A stretch of 17,951 nucleotides of DNA from Ornithomonoglobus_A sp034090805. Its GTDB lineage: Bacteria; Bacillota; Clostridia; UBA1381. Positions 17,785 through 17,951 of the stretch are shown here, in pieces. Location of the stretch: assembly GCA_034090805.1 (NCBI GenBank), contig JAXDRV010000133.1, positions 1 through 17,951 of the forward strand, in the 5' to 3' direction. Position 1 is the first letter of the stretch. Each line of letters opens with the position of its first letter. A program made the translations under genes and the position numbers. Under the pieces are notes generated by a model. The model was not told the DNA's origin and did no database searches. It was given only the letters and a program-made list of their open reading frames with translations.

Positions 17785-17951
17785 CATAAGAGCCGTTTTC
17801 AGCAAATAGAGTTAGATAACCATCTTGGCTATGAAAGCTATGAACGCAGTGATAACACAGATTACCGAAACGGCAGTAAGCCTAAGAAACTAAAAAGCAC
17901 ATATGGTGAAATACCTATTGATGTTCCACAGGACAGAGATGGAGATTTTGA
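17785..17951 (+). pseudogene. IS256-family (mutator) transposase fragment, runs off the window
   Basis: The frame open from 17785 to the window edge reads into DNHLGYE, SDNTDYRNG, KSTYGE and IDVPQDRDGDF. These are the ordered signatures of the N-terminal third of IS256/mutator-type transposases. The family normally has about 40-60 residues, including a start codon, before this point. Here the frame is closed by a TAA at 17782-17784 and has no ATG, so the copy is broken at its 5' end. The catalytic DDE residues would lie beyond the window and cannot be judged. It lies directly after the dehydrogenase gene, in the same direction. Confidence 0.85.

Overview
The window looks like a low-to-moderate-GC Firmicute of the class Clostridia, probably an uncultured gut or anaerobic lineage. 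The evidence is three C-terminal S-layer homology (SLH) repeats on a giant secreted protein, strong AGGAGG-type ribosome binding sites, consensus SigA promoters with AT-rich spacers, and Clostridia-type mobile-element fragments (a large serine recombinase remnant and an IS256-family transposase fragment). I cannot assign a species from the sequence alone.

Region 1 (1-13260) is an operon of two giant exported proteins on the + strand. The first gene is cut by the left edge of the window and codes for at least 2174 residues of chained Ig-like modules, with no visible anchor. Only 16 bases later a 2214-residue protein starts. It has a signal peptide, several beta-rich domains, Ig-like modules, a FIVAR-like helical segment, a Gly/Ser linker, an InlB-type repeat and three SLH domains. 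A strong intrinsic terminator closes the operon. The arrangement suggests that the second protein holds onto the cell wall and that the first works beside it on the cell surface.

Region 2 (13299-14202, - strand) is decayed mobile DNA. It holds the C-terminal half of a large serine recombinase, without its catalytic domain, ending abruptly at a TGTCAA-N6-TTGACA inverted repeat. About 150 bases of unassigned sequence follow, up to the end of the next gene.

Region 3 (14203-17770) is a compact metabolic locus. A DeoR-family repressor gene (- strand) faces a two-gene operon (+ strand): a fusion of a glycerophosphodiester phosphodiesterase (GDPD) domain with a PHP phosphoesterase domain, then a zinc-dependent medium-chain alcohol/polyol dehydrogenase. 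Between them lie two near-perfect divergent SigA promoters whose -10 boxes overlap. They are surrounded by inverted repeats that are good candidates for the repressor's operators. The inferred scheme is that the repressor senses a phosphorylated intermediate, the fusion protein removes phosphodiester and phosphomonoester groups, and the dehydrogenase oxidises the freed polyol.

Region 4 (17771-17951) starts with an orphan ribosome binding site, followed by the interior of an IS256-family transposase that runs off the right edge. The metabolic operon has probably lost its next gene to this element. The GDPD-PHP/dehydrogenase locus, with its shared promoter, is the best candidate in the window for an undescribed pathway.
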